A stretch of 64,000 nucleotides of DNA from Variovorax paradoxus (GCF_024734665.1 NZ_CP102931.1:1424001-1488000), one strand, 5' to 3'. Positions 27,301 through 34,958 are shown, numbered from the stretch's first letter. Notes: generated by a model from the letters alone, not told the origin. Program-made: numbers and translations.

Positions 27301-27947
27301 GCTATGGAGCCCGACGATTCGACCGTGTCGGCCAGCGCCTTGAAGCCCACCGGCAGCCCCGCAAAGCGCGACATCGCGAAGCCGTGCAGGCCCAGCTCGA
27401 TGTATTCCTCCACGCTCTGCGGGTAGAGCATCGGGATCATCGAGGCGGCGAACAAGTGGTCGCTCTGGTTGGGCAGCGTGGAAGAAGACGCGCCGTGGTC
27501 GTCGCCCGCCACCAGCAAAATGCCGCCGTTGGGCGAGGTGCCCGCATGGCTCATGTGCTTGAACACGTCGCCGCAGCGGTCCACGCCGGGTGCCTTGCCG
27601 TACCACATGGCAAAGACGCCATCGACCGCGCTCTCGCCAGTGAGGTGCACTTGCTGCGTACCCCAGACCGCGGTGGCGGCCAGTTCCTCGTTCACGCCGG
27701 GCAAGAACTTGACGGCGTTGGCTTCGAGCTGCGGCTGCGCTTTCCACAGCGCTTCGTCCAGGCCGCCGAGCGGCGAGCCGCGGTAGCCGGAGACAAAGCC
27801 TGCGGTGTTCAGCCCCGCCTTCTGGTCGCGCCATTTCTGCACGAGCATGAGGCGCACCAGCGCCTGGATGCCGCTGAGGTAGATCCGGCCTTCGGTGGCC
27901 GTGTATTTGTCGTCCAGCGCAACGCTGGCCAGTTCGTGGGATGCCAT
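24393..27947 (-). CDS. Indolepyruvate ferredoxin oxidoreductase, single-chain (fused alpha-gamma)
   Basis: A 1184-residue enzyme that oxidatively decarboxylates aryl 2-oxo acids (from Trp, Phe, Tyr) or related 2-oxo acids to acyl-CoA, passing electrons to ferredoxin. The start at 27947 gives MASHELASVALDDKY. Features in order: a pyrimidine-type domain beginning TATEGRIYLSGIQALVR with GFVSGYRGSPLGGLD; a thiamine-binding part with GIGCHVMA, THMGGEGAPW and GDGTYYHSG; an iron-sulfur region (CEGCGDCGEQSNC and further Cys pairs); and a C-terminal gamma-type domain from GIGGTGVITIGALIG with the MSQKNGSV motif. Length matches the fused form of betaproteobacteria. A LysR gene is divergent with 268 bases between, a common control arrangement. 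Confidence 0.93.
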   Translation of the reverse strand: MASHELASVALDDKYTATEGRIYLSGIQALVRLMLVQKWRDQKAGLNTAGFVSGYRGSPLGGLDEALWKAQPQLEANAVKFLPGVNEELAATAVWGTQQVHLTGESAVDGVFAMWYGKAPGVDRCGDVFKHMSHAGTSPNGGILLVAGDDHGASSSTLPNQSDHLFAASMIPMLYPQSVEEYIELGLHGFAMSRFAGLPVGFKALADTVESSGSIAAGALDVHTRLPSDFVFPPGGVHARLSTDTLGVQARKQEALMQDYKIYAAIAYARANRLNRVTIDSPKARLGIVASGKSYRDVLEALEELGIDADEAARIGIRLFKVSMPWPLEPDSIREFADGLEEILVVEEKRQIVEYQLKEHLYNWREDVRPRVIGKFDEQGEWGAHPRGQWLLPATADFSVAQIARVIAGRVARFHTSDRIRMRLAILDAKDVVLGKAVATPSRPAWYCSGCPHNTSTKVPEGSLALAGIGCHVMATAIYPEHNKTTTHMGGEGAPWLGQAWFSKRKHVFANLGDGTYYHSGSLAIRAAVAAGVSITYKILYNDAVAMTGGQPVDGPITVPRIAHQMAAEGVKRLALVAEDPTRWVDRSVLPPERDGFVLTVHHRDDMDAVQRELREFEGVSVLIYDQVCAAEKRRRRKKGEFPQAARRVFINDAVCEGCGDCGEQSNCTALLPKQTDLGLKRSVDQSACNADESCIKGFCPSFVTVEGVKPRKQAPVAAKASAQEAALPDPAPLALEGMHNILITGIGGTGVITIGALIGMAAHLEGKGVSVLDMTGMSQKNGSVTSHVRIARDAAQLKAQRIPTGEADLILGCDMLTAGAPDAIARMRPGRTYALVNTFEQPTGHFAQQPDWEFPAAQVRALIEESVEGRADFIDATQLATRLMGDAIAANLFLLGFAFQKGFVPLSAEALDKAIEINGVAVKANQAAFRWGRKAALDLAAVTREAAPSKVVALQRPQSFEALVADRTAFLTSYQNAAYAQRYAELVERVSVVEQRERGSTRLAKAVASGLFKLMAYKDEYEVARLYTDKRFMEKLGEQFEGKPVLRFHLAPPVLGRRDAEGRAVKTSFGPWMMGAFHLLAKLRGLRGTALDPFGRTAERRMERQLIEDYRAMVEDLLARFDVIDFDTALSLARLPEQIRGFGHVKEESVVSARVRWGVLVKQLDVVPASRARAPAPVQPVAA

Positions 27948-28215
27948 GACTGAAAAAGACTCCGGGTAGGACTCGTGGAAATGCGGGCGTGGCCCCGGTA
28001 GAGGGCCGGCTCGCGAGATGCCTTGCCGGGGTAGACGGCGAGGCAGCAACGATTCTTCCGCCTTGTCTTCTGAAAGTGCTTCTTCGTTTTGGCAAAGCGC
28101 GGCGCTTTACGGAAGATCTGTCTTTTGCGGGTGCGATCGACCGAAAGGATTTCGGCAGGCTCGAACCGTCCCGCTGGCCCGACAATGGCGGCCCCCGCAG
28201 CACGACGAGAACCCG

Positions 28216-29103
28216 ATGAGACCCGACCTCGATTCGCTGGCGCTTTTCCTGCGCGCCATTGAGCACGGCAGCCTGTCGAAGGCGGCCGCCGAGAGCCACA
28301 TGGTGCTGTCGGCCGCGAGCCGCCGCCTGTCCATTCTCGAAGGCCACCTGGGCGTTGCGCTGCTGAACCGCACCTCCAAGGGCGTGACGCCCACTGGCGC
28401 CGGCGAATCGCTGGCCATGCATGCGCGCCAGATCCTGCGCGACGTCGATCGCATGCGGGCCGACCTGTCCGACTACGCGCAGGGCGCCACCGGCCGCGTG
28501 CGGCTGCATGCCAATGCCTCGGCCATGGGCCAGTTCTTGCCCGACGACGTGGCGAGCTTTCGCCAGCGCTACCCCGAGATCCGCGTGAGCGTGGAGGAGC
28601 ACCGCAGCGTCTACATCGTGCAGGCCATTCGAGACCGGCAGGCCGATGTGGGCGTCATCACCAGCGAGGCGGCCGACCCGGCGCTCAACTTCATTCCCTA
28701 CCGAACCGACCGCCTGGTGGCCATCGTGCGGCAGAAGCATCCGTGGCGCGGGCGCGAGGTATCTTTCGAGGAATTGCTCGACTTCGATTTCGTGGGGCTG
28801 GAGGACGACTCGGCCATCTCCCGCACGATGGAAGACGCCGCCATGAGTGCGCGCAAGGTGTTGAAGCTGCGCGTGCGGGTGAAGAGCTTCGAGGCCGTGT
28901 GCCGGATGATCGAAGCTGGTATGGGCGTGGGCATCTTGCCCGAGGGGGCTGCGGTGACCTATCGCAAGGAGATGAAGCTGCGCTTTATCAACCTCACCGA
29001 CGCTTGGGCTTCACGCCGGATGTATTTGTGTACGCGGCAGGAGGCGTTGAGTTTTCCGCAGCGCCGGCTTGTCGATCATTTGCTGGCGCGGGGGATGCCT
29101 TAG
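28216..29103 (+). CDS. LysR-family transcriptional regulator
   Basis: A 295-residue regulator; the start at 28216 gives MRPDLDSLALFLRAIEHGSL. The N-terminal winged helix (about 1-60) contains SKAAAESHMVLSAASRRLSILEGHLGVALLNRT. The effector domain (about 90-290) includes GRVRLHANASAMGQFLP and AVCRMIEAGMGVGILPEGAA. It is divergent from the indolepyruvate oxidoreductase gene and is the natural candidate for its control. Its stop is 27 bases before a copy of the structured repeat (29131-29228). Confidence 0.9.
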   Translation: MRPDLDSLALFLRAIEHGSLSKAAAESHMVLSAASRRLSILEGHLGVALLNRTSKGVTPTGAGESLAMHARQILRDVDRMRADLSDYAQGATGRVRLHANASAMGQFLPDDVASFRQRYPEIRVSVEEHRSVYIVQAIRDRQADVGVITSEAADPALNFIPYRTDRLVAIVRQKHPWRGREVSFEELLDFDFVGLEDDSAISRTMEDAAMSARKVLKLRVRVKSFEAVCRMIEAGMGVGILPEGAAVTYRKEMKLRFINLTDAWASRRMYLCTRQEALSFPQRRLVDHLLARGMP

Positions 29104-29130
29104 GGCTCGGGTTCGGGTTCATTCGGGGCG

Positions 29131-29228
29131 ACGCTCACGCCGACGGGGTACCTTGCTCCGCGAATGTCCTCCGCCCTTCGGGCTCCCCCTTTATTTCGCT
29201 GCGCAAGGCACCCCATCGGCGTGAGCGT
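29131..29228 (-). repeat. Structured dispersed element, copy A
   Basis: Outer stem arms 29132-29155 and 29204-29227 match at 22 of 24 positions, and both mismatches become G-U on the minus strand. The minus-strand core reads GCAGCGAAATAAAGG, then a hairpin GCCC-GAA-GGGC, then GGACATTCGCGGAG. It starts 27 bases after the lysR stop. See the finding on this family. Confidence 0.85.
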
Positions 29229-29534
29229 TCAGCGCCGCTGCGGAAGCTGCATTTGTTGGCGGTCGCCGAGACTTCGTGCCGCATGGAGCGGCTATTTCGC
29301 CGGGTTCTTCTCTAGAGTGGATGCCCCTGTCACTCGATACCCCAACAAAGGGAGAAGAAAGGCGCAACACACCCAAGTCACCCAGATGTTTGAAGGCTGC
29401 TTGCCTCGCGGCAGGTTGTCGGTGCGAAAGCAGCGATGCAGATGCGAGGTATCAAAAGGCGACGGCCGGGGCGTTATCAGCACCCCAGCCGTCTAACCAA
29501 GTTCGTGCACAACCCTCTAAAGGAACGCACAAAA
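29229..29534. other. Non-coding gap before the accessory gene run
   Basis: No gene-like frame is seen. A GC-rich inverted repeat lies at 29461-29493 (GACGGC-C-GGGG ... CCCC-A-GCCGTC, loop about 11), 42 bases before the next start, and could be a terminator-like or leader hairpin; there is no T tract. Confidence 0.4.
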
Positions 29535-29804
29535 ATGGCTACCAAGACTATAGCCCGGCCTCGCACGCCGGTAGCTTCCGAAGACAACGCCCAAGACCCG
29601 GCGGATCTTCTCGAAAACACCCTCTCTCAACTCGAAGCTCTCCTGTGGGTCTGCCACGGGGAAGACATCGACTGGTGCAGCGGGGATGGGCCTCGGCGAT
29701 TGGACAACTTGCTTTGGCTTGCGGCTGAGCTGGCTCGCAAGGCTGGGGAGCTGTTTCAGGTGAGTGAGAAGGCGCGACGTGGGGCGCCTGAGGCTGGCGG
29801 TTAG
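29535..29804 (+). CDS. Small helical protein of unknown function
   Basis: An 89-residue protein with AAAGGAA about 10 bases before its ATG. After a basic N-terminus (MATKTIARPRTPVA) it is mostly predicted helix: DPADLLENTLSQLEALLWVCHG, then DNLLWLAAELARKAGELFQV. The size, charge and helix pairing resemble small proteins common in Pseudomonas and Comamonadaceae whose role is unknown. It opens the plus-strand run of small genes at 29.5-34.6 kb. Confidence 0.6.
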   Translation: MATKTIARPRTPVASEDNAQDPADLLENTLSQLEALLWVCHGEDIDWCSGDGPRRLDNLLWLAAELARKAGELFQVSEKARRGAPEAGG

Positions 29805-30029
29805 CGGCTGGTCTGCGGGCTGCGGGTTTCGCGGCCCGCCTGGAGAGCGGGGTTCTTTGGGGTACGACGGCTGAAGCCTTCGTGATGGAGGGAATTCGGT
29901 TCGGCTGAGGCTGCTTGTGGGGTAGGCCTCGGTGGCAGCTATGCGCTCCATGCTGATCGTCGACAGACAATGCGAGCATCCGCTTTGCGGGCGGAAGCGG
30001 ACTGTCGCTGCTCAAGGCTAGACTTCCGA

Positions 30030-30053
30030 GTCCGGCCAGAACCGGACGCTCAA
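30030..30053 (+). repeat. Short dispersed GC-rich repeat
   Basis: GTCCGGCCAGAACCGGACGC matches the core of the family (CAGTCGGCCAGAACCGG). It lies 16 bases before the next gene start and shares its strand. Confidence 0.6.
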
Positions 30054-30068
30054 CCCCACCACTTACGC

Positions 30069-30575
30069 ATGATGAAGTTCAGCTATTCCTTCAGCCTCCC
30101 AACAGCAGCTTTCCCGCCGTCCGCGGAGAAACTTCACCCCTATGACTACAACGAGTTCCTGCTTAGCCTTTCGGTGGACTGGCGGCAAGTTCCGAACTCT
30201 AGGGAGAGAACACTGAGCTGGTACTCGGACAAGCTCAAAGCCGAAATCGTTGTCAGCGTGGACTTCTACGAAGTGCCTGAGAGTAAGTGGGCGAACGTAG
30301 CAGAGGTGACTCTCGACAGCCGGCACAAGGCCCTTGAAGAGGCTTGTGGCGATGCACTGACCGTAGTCAGCCGCAGTGCGAAGCCCTACTCTGGAGGTGG
30401 TGGACTCGAAATCAGCTACGCCGCGCATACCGACGACATGACTCACCTCTATCTCGGCTACGTCACGTCGCGCAAGGTATTCAACTTCTCGCTGACGGGA
30501 GGCGCGAACAAGGCCGCACTCATTGAGTTCTACAACAGGCTAATGCAGAGTCAGCTACGGGTGAGGGTTCCTTAA
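30069..30575 (+). CDS. Soluble protein of unknown function
   Basis: A 168-residue cytoplasmic protein with ATGATG start. It has alternating strand-like segments (KFSYSFSLPTAAF, LKAEIVVSVDFYEVP, WANVAEVTLDSRHK, THLYLGYVTSRKVFNFSLTG), giving the impression of an alpha/beta sandwich. I do not recognise a family. It has no signal peptide. Dispersed-repeat copies lie immediately before it and after it. Confidence 0.55.
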   Translation: MMKFSYSFSLPTAAFPPSAEKLHPYDYNEFLLSLSVDWRQVPNSRERTLSWYSDKLKAEIVVSVDFYEVPESKWANVAEVTLDSRHKALEEACGDALTVVSRSAKPYSGGGGLEISYAAHTDDMTHLYLGYVTSRKVFNFSLTGGANKAALIEFYNRLMQSQLRVRVP

Positions 30576-30645
30576 AAGGCTCGCTTTGAGCACAATGCAG
30601 GCGCTCGCGGATGCCCGCTCAGCGCCCCTTCGCGACAGCGGCGTG

Positions 30646-30678
30646 ACCGGCTACAGTCGGCCAGGACCGGTCAGTCGG
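30646..30678 (+). repeat. Short dispersed GC-rich repeat
   Basis: ACCGGCTACAGTCGGCCAGG followed by ACCGGTCAGTCGG. This is one of the fullest copies, the same sequence as 15304 on the opposite strand over its first 20 bases. Confidence 0.7.
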
Positions 30679-30710
30679 AGGCGACGTCCCATTCGCCCGA
30701 GAGCAGACCA

Positions 30711-30740
30711 GCAACAGTCGGCCAGAATCGGCCGGTCGCA
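30711..30740 (+). repeat. Short dispersed GC-rich repeat
   Basis: GCAACAGTCGGCCAGAATCG followed by GCCGGTCGCA, the second copy in the same intergenic space. A partial copy (GGCCAACTGCGGACATTCGC) follows at about 30757-30776. Confidence 0.65.
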
Positions 30741-30845
30741 GCGTCGAGAAAAATTTGGCCAACTGCGGACATTCGCTCTGCGACGCAACGCCGGAGCATT
30801 CAGGCGGGTGCAGTGGCCACTACACAAAAAAATGATGAGGGTGGA

Positions 30846-31052
30846 ATGAGAGATCGCTATACAAAACACCGATGGAAATTCCTATTGTTCGGAGCGGTAA
30901 CTGGCGTTCTGATGGGAATCTATGCGCCGACGGCAACCGAACCCGGCAACTTGTTCTTTGATCTCCTCGGTGGCCTAATACTTTGGTACGTCCTCTGGTG
31001 GTTGTGGGCTAGGAGCCGAAGGCGCATTGATCGCAGCAAAGAGCAGTCATGA
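30846..31052 (+). CDS. Small two-helix membrane protein of unknown function
   Basis: A 68-residue protein, start at 30846 after GAGGGTGGA. A basic N-terminus (RDRYTKHRWK) is followed by two hydrophobic segments, FLLFGAVTGVLMGIYA and LFFDLLGGLILWYVLWWLWA, and a very basic tail (RSRRRIDRSKEQS). Its stop overlaps the start of the next short frame (ATGA at 31049-31052). Confidence 0.55.
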   Translation: MRDRYTKHRWKFLLFGAVTGVLMGIYAPTATEPGNLFFDLLGGLILWYVLWWLWARSRRRIDRSKEQS

Positions 31053-31291
31053 GAGACAGTGTCATGCGAACGACAGCTTGCTGTCTGATTCCCATCGTCT
31101 TCGTCGTCTCTACGCCGATGCTGAGGATGGCTCAATAGGCAGAATTCGGCCACCACCTGACATTCACCGATGAAGCCCAATTCGCTTGGGAGCCAACGTT
31201 CGAGGCGATTACACGACAGTTTCGGGCCAACTTGAAACCGAACCCATTGAAGCGCGTGCACGCCAACTTAAGGCGCGTCAACAATCGCTAA
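31049..31291 (+). pseudogene. Short secreted-protein frame with an in-frame amber stop
   Basis: Starting in the ATGA overlap with the previous gene, 29 codons encode a signal peptide (VMRTTACCLIPIVFVVSTPMLRMAQ). A TAG follows at 31136-31138, and the same frame then stays open for 50 more codons (AEFGHHLTFTDEAQFAWEP ... RRVNNR) to 31291. The signal sequence ending exactly at the stop, with an open frame behind it, suggests a secreted protein gene interrupted by a nonsense mutation, though the second part could be chance. Confidence 0.4.
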
Positions 31292-31328
31292 TCGGTCGGT
31301 GCCGACCAACATTTCGGGCAATCAAGGC

Positions 31329-31679
31329 ATGGCGGACAAGCTAGACAAGTACAACGACGCGCTCTTTGCACTTCTGCATGAGGCGATTCGCTGCTCTCCC
31401 GAATCTTGGACGCGAGGCGTGCTCACGATTGACTGCGACGGTCACCGCATCAACTACGGGCTCAAAAACGACCAGTCGAATGACAAGGCGAGCATCTCGC
31501 AAGACCTTGCCCAGCTCTGCGAGCAGTACTGGGCGGTTTTTCAGGAGCACGGCGAAGCCTGGTTGGAATCGACTATCGAGTTCTATCAAGAAGATGGGAC
31601 ATGGAAGTTCAATGCGAACTACAAGCGACCTGAGAAGGTCCGAGCGACTCCCAAATCCTCATGGAAGTTCTGGCAGTAG
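31329..31679 (+). CDS. Possible YezG/DUF600-type immunity-like protein
   Basis: A 116-residue soluble acidic protein (a start 10 codons upstream at 31299 is also possible). The pattern of an N-terminal helix (KYNDALFALLHEAIRC), SPESWTRGVLTIDCDG, a helix (ISQDLAQLCEQYWAVFQEHG) and then STIEFYQEDGTWKFNANYKRPEK resembles DUF600/YezG, a family of immunity proteins of polymorphic toxins. The likeness is by eye. No toxin gene is adjacent. Confidence 0.55.
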   Translation: MADKLDKYNDALFALLHEAIRCSPESWTRGVLTIDCDGHRINYGLKNDQSNDKASISQDLAQLCEQYWAVFQEHGEAWLESTIEFYQEDGTWKFNANYKRPEKVRATPKSSWKFWQ

Positions 31680-31692
31680 GTTGAACTGCGCC

Positions 31693-31717
31693 TACCGGCC
31701 AAGACCGGCCGCTCGCG
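31693..31717 (+). repeat. Short dispersed GC-rich repeat
   Basis: TACCGGCCAAGACCGGCCGC followed by TCGCG, a variant copy enclosed by the inverted pair CTGCGCC / GGCGCAG (31686-31692 and about 31719-31725). Confidence 0.55.
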
Positions 31718-31826
31718 GAGGGCGCAGAATTCAGGCAAGAGCGGACCTTCGGCAACTCACAGACAGCCAAAAAGACGACTGGATGCGATCCGCCCGAACT
31801 CGCAATGTTTTACTGGGGAATAAACT

Positions 31827-32300
31827 GTGAGCTTTGTCGCGAGCGAAGACATCAAGCGGGAGGCGATGGCCGAGTGCATCAAATTGTCTGACTATGTTTT
31901 GGGCACGTTCGGGGGCGGATTGGACTGGACTGACGAGAGTATTGAGAAGGTTGAGGAACTTCTCGACTACTTTCATCAGCAAGCCCAAAACGACAAGCCG
32001 ACCGAGGCCGAAGTGTTCGCCTTTGCGAAAGGATTCGGTAGCTACATTGGAGAGGTTTACCGCCGAAATCACGGGGCCGAATGGGGGCTGGTAACGCTCA
32101 GCGGCAATACATTCCCTGGGTTGCGTTCAGATAGTGGCATCGAATTCTGGCCGTGGGGCCGCGCGCAGCAACGTATCGTTGAGGGGCCATCGAACAATGT
32201 TTGGCACTACTACCAAACGTTGGTGGCACGAGGTACTGTGAAAATTACACCGACCTCATCGGCGACGACCTGGTGGCGACGCATACGCGGTCGCTCGTAA
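31827..32300 (+). CDS. Soluble protein of unknown function
   Basis: A 157-residue protein with a GTG start. The N-terminal half is helical and acidic (DWTDESIEKVEELLDYFHQQAQ), then EAEVFAFAKGFGSYIGEVYRRNHGAEWG, then strand-like sequence with IEFWPWGRAQQRIVEG. The FGSYIGE...GAEWG segment recalls DUF3806-like proteins, but the likeness is weak. It has no signal peptide and no clear partner. Confidence 0.55.
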   Translation: MSFVASEDIKREAMAECIKLSDYVLGTFGGGLDWTDESIEKVEELLDYFHQQAQNDKPTEAEVFAFAKGFGSYIGEVYRRNHGAEWGLVTLSGNTFPGLRSDSGIEFWPWGRAQQRIVEGPSNNVWHYYQTLVARGTVKITPTSSATTWWRRIRGRS

Positions 32301-32448
32301 GCCGCACCCACCCAGAAGCGGACCTTCATGGCGCCCCCCATCGACACCTTCGGCCGATGGCGGGAATTTGATGACAAGCATTGGTGCGGGCCAAAAGTAA
32401 TCAGGCGCTGAACTCCCACCTAACCCATTCACTTGTAGCCTCTCCACC

Positions 32449-32970
32449 TTGAAAACACTTTTTGCCCCTGTTGGCGTTCTGCTGTTCGCATTGGGCGGAT
32501 GCGCCCATCCGCCTTTTATTCCTAGTACCGGCCCGAACACCGCTGTGGTGGAGTTTTCAAACGGTCCGCTCGGCTATACGCAGCAGTACTTCTTTGAGAA
32601 CCCGGTCACTTGTGAAGGGCCGTCAGTCATCTCCTCCCTTGACCCGCACGAGTCGAAGTCAGTTCGGATGCCCGCGGGTCGGCCAATAACAATATGGACA
32701 AGTGCGTGGGGACTTCCAGCGCCTTACGGCATGGTTGCGTGGTGTCGACCTTCGGCCTTCTCTACCCAACTTGTTGCCGGACGCTTCTACAAAGTGGAGT
32801 TCGCCGCCGACGTGGCGCAGAAAAGATGCGGGGCAGTGCTTACTTCGCGCGACGATTCAAGCCTGAAGTACATTCGCCGGCAAGTGGATGGTCCTGAGAT
32901 TGCTGGTGGGCCGCTTACAAAAGGCTTTCAGTGCAATCGGACCGATGATCTCTCGAGCCTTTCACGATAG
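32449..32970 (+). CDS. Lipoprotein of unknown function
   Basis: A 173-residue protein starting with TTG. The signal peptide ends in the lipobox ALGGC (Cys 18), so it should be lipid-anchored. The mature part has VVEFSNGPLGYTQQYFFENPVTCEG and paired Cys residues (CEG, WCRP, KRCG, QCNR) that could form disulfides in the periplasm. The family is not recognised. No strong ribosome site precedes the TTG, which lowers confidence in the exact start. Confidence 0.6.
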   Translation: MKTLFAPVGVLLFALGGCAHPPFIPSTGPNTAVVEFSNGPLGYTQQYFFENPVTCEGPSVISSLDPHESKSVRMPAGRPITIWTSAWGLPAPYGMVAWCRPSAFSTQLVAGRFYKVEFAADVAQKRCGAVLTSRDDSSLKYIRRQVDGPEIAGGPLTKGFQCNRTDDLSSLSR

Positions 32971-33066
32971 AGCGAGCGACGTTGTGCGAAACGCGTGCAC
33001 GCCTGCGTGCGGCCAATACCGGAAGTTCGCCCCCGCTCTCCAGTTCGCCATCCAACGACCATCGCG

Positions 33067-33351
33067 ATGCAGTTCTTGTTCGAAATCGAAGACGTGTTTG
33101 ACATCAGCAGCCGAGGATGTGTGCTCGTGCCGGGCGTCCCGGATGCGTTCCGGCGTGACGTGAAGACGGGCGAGCAGCTTCTCATCGTGACTCCCCAGGG
33201 CACATACATTCGAACCAACATCGCCGGTTTCGAAATGATTAGTCGCGGGCGGCCCATGGTTCACGCGCCTTTCTCCTTGCCCCGAGCGGTCAACAAGGCG
33301 AGTCTTCCCGTCGGGTCGAAGGTTTACCTTATCGACGCCACCGACGTCTGA
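33067..33351 (+). CDS. EF-Tu domain-like small protein
   Basis: A 94-residue protein; the start at 33067 (MQFLFEIEDVFDISSRGCVL) fits the fold. The pattern FxIEDVFxIxxRGxVLxPGxP near residues 4-25, then VKTGEQLLIVTPQGTYIRTNIAGFEMI, matches the beta-barrel of EF-Tu domain 2 found as stand-alone proteins in many bacteria. These have no GTPase and an unknown role. A dispersed-repeat copy begins at its stop codon. Confidence 0.65.
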   Translation: MQFLFEIEDVFDISSRGCVLVPGVPDAFRRDVKTGEQLLIVTPQGTYIRTNIAGFEMISRGRPMVHAPFSLPRAVNKASLPVGSKVYLIDATDV

Positions 33352-33373
33352 CGGCCACAACCGGTCGTTCGCT
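33351..33373 (+). repeat. Short dispersed GC-rich repeat
   Basis: ACGGCCACAACCGGTCGTTC followed by GCT. It directly follows the stop of the EF-Tu-like gene and carries the GTTCGC end found at 15304. Confidence 0.6.
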
Positions 33374-33490
33374 ATGTCAACGCAATGCGACTAAGAACAG
33401 ACATCTGGCCGCCCCAGGCAGCCGAGAACCGCCGCGCTCGCACTGTCACATTTTTGCTGTTTGAGGTCACCTAACTGAGGGAGAAATCTC

Positions 33491-33988
33491 GTGTATCACG
33501 TTATAGGGCTGTCACACAATCTCATCCTACATGCGCAGCCTTTCGAACCTCTGGAAATTGATGGTCGCCTCCGATTTAGCACTCGGCATCAGCAAGCCAA
33601 TGGCTACTTCAGATTGATTGCGCCGCATTTTGAGGCGTTCGCAATGCGAGATTCAGCCAAAGTCATAGGCGGCCTACACGTCGTGACGAGCCTTTCAGGC
33701 CACGATTTGCACGAAGCGCTGAGCATCTTGGATCAAATCGAGAAGCACATTACAGCCCTACCTCCTCACTGGCGCTCCTACCTCGGAACCACACAGCGTG
33801 GAAATGGCGCTGTGCAGCGCATGGAGCCGTTGTTGTTCAACAGCCGGGCGCTCCGCATAGTTCTGCACCTGAGGATGCTTGTCGTCTCGGCGTTGAAGCA
33901 GGGAAAATCCGTGTGCTATGGCAGTGGTGCTGTATATCGAGCTTACTGCGGGATCAGGTTGAAACCGGGCGAAGAATACTACTCATAG
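33491..33988 (+). CDS. Soluble protein of unknown function
   Basis: A 165-residue protein with a GTG start after GAGGGAGAA. Segments include IDGRLRFSTRHQQANGYFRLIAPHF, HVVTSLSGHDLHEALSILDQIEKHI and LRIVLHLRMLVVSALKQGKSV. The mixture of strands and helices suggests a small globular protein. The family is not recognised and no signal peptide is present. Confidence 0.55.
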   Translation: MYHVIGLSHNLILHAQPFEPLEIDGRLRFSTRHQQANGYFRLIAPHFEAFAMRDSAKVIGGLHVVTSLSGHDLHEALSILDQIEKHITALPPHWRSYLGTTQRGNGAVQRMEPLLFNSRALRIVLHLRMLVVSALKQGKSVCYGSGAVYRAYCGIRLKPGEEYYS

Positions 33989-34101
33989 AGGCGGATGCAG
34001 GGAACATTCGTGGACATGCTGGTACTGCGTATGCCGCTTCACGATGACTCCTTCCGAGCGCTGAGCTTGTCTACACCGGACTCTGCGCAAATGCCGACTC
34101 T

Positions 34102-34135
34102 TCGGCTCCAGTCGGCCACCAGCAGACGGTCGGCA
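34102..34135 (+). repeat. Short dispersed GC-rich repeat (divergent)
   Basis: TCGGCTCCAGTCGGCCACCA followed by GCAGACGGTCGGC, lying 31 bases before the next gene. It keeps the CAGTCGGCCA block but differs after it. Confidence 0.55.
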
Positions 34136-34166
34136 TCGATCTCTAATCGAAGCGCAACGGCGTCAG

Positions 34167-34637
34167 ATGATTCACGAAACCAAGCCCAAGCCCTCAATGC
34201 AAGAGACGTACATTCCCTTCACACCAGTTGCGGGTGTGGTTGCTCCATGCGCTTACGCGGTGCTTTGCACGGAGCCGGGCGACTACACGGTCCGACCCAG
34301 TTTCTCGAACGTTATCGGCGCTCCAGCGCAAGATCTACTGGTGCGCTTTGATAGCGTCATGGCCTGCATGTCTCATGCCGAGTTCTCACATCCGTGGGAG
34401 GCCATGTCGAAAGCCGAGTTACCTCGGCTTGAAGGGAGGTGGGACGGCTACGCATTCCCACTGCTGGAGGTTAAGGACTCTGATTGGTTGGCTTCCTTCA
34501 CGGACTGCCAGACCATCGGTTTGGCGAGAGACGTCGTTCGTCACTTCCGGTTTGTGAGTCTCGACAATGTTGTAGACGTACTGATGTATGGCGATGGCGC
34601 CGTGACGGCGGAATGGATCAGCGTCATGCAAGAGTAG
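34167..34637 (+). CDS. Soluble protein of unknown function
   Basis: A 156-residue acidic protein, the last of the small-gene run. It contains GVVAPCAYAVLCTEPGDYTV, LLVRFDSVMACMSHAEF and VSLDNVVDVLMYGDGAVTAEWISVMQE. No family is recognised and there is no signal peptide. An alternative start at residue 11 (MQETYIPFTP) is possible. About 320 bases further on is structured-element copy B; the space between (34638-34958) holds nothing recognisable except a weak partial copy of the short repeat near 34915. Confidence 0.55.
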   Translation: MIHETKPKPSMQETYIPFTPVAGVVAPCAYAVLCTEPGDYTVRPSFSNVIGAPAQDLLVRFDSVMACMSHAEFSHPWEAMSKAELPRLEGRWDGYAFPLLEVKDSDWLASFTDCQTIGLARDVVRHFRFVSLDNVVDVLMYGDGAVTAEWISVMQE

Positions 34638-34958
34638 GCGCGAAGACTTCTTCTTGGGCGAAATTGCGGCCGTGCGGGAAAGACGTAGAAGTCGCATATC
34701 GAACGACTGCTTTTAGGCAACTTGTATGGCAGCTTGGGGCCCTGTGCTGCCGTCCACCCGACAGTTACGGATGTCTGCTTTGCAGTCTGAAGCGAGCATC
34801 GAACGCAGTCGTACCAATCTCGACCGTGACCGACGCCGGCCCTTCGGAGTTCTGCTTGTCCAGCGCCCGTCTTTCGCGAAAGCTCAGTGGTGCGCCCGCG
34901 CATGTCCATCTGCAATCCGCCACAGCGGTCGAACCGCCAACGCCACAGCCGCGCTCAT

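Noticed and set aside
33995..34025. Fifth copy of the structured element (GGGAACATTCGTGGAC near 34005)
   Set aside because: Only part of one core half matches, with no GAAATAAAGG block and no flanking stem.
29535..34637. Integron with attC sites
   Set aside because: Gene order and repeats are suggestive, but no integrase gene and no convincing paired attC core sites were found; kept as a finding, not as a call.
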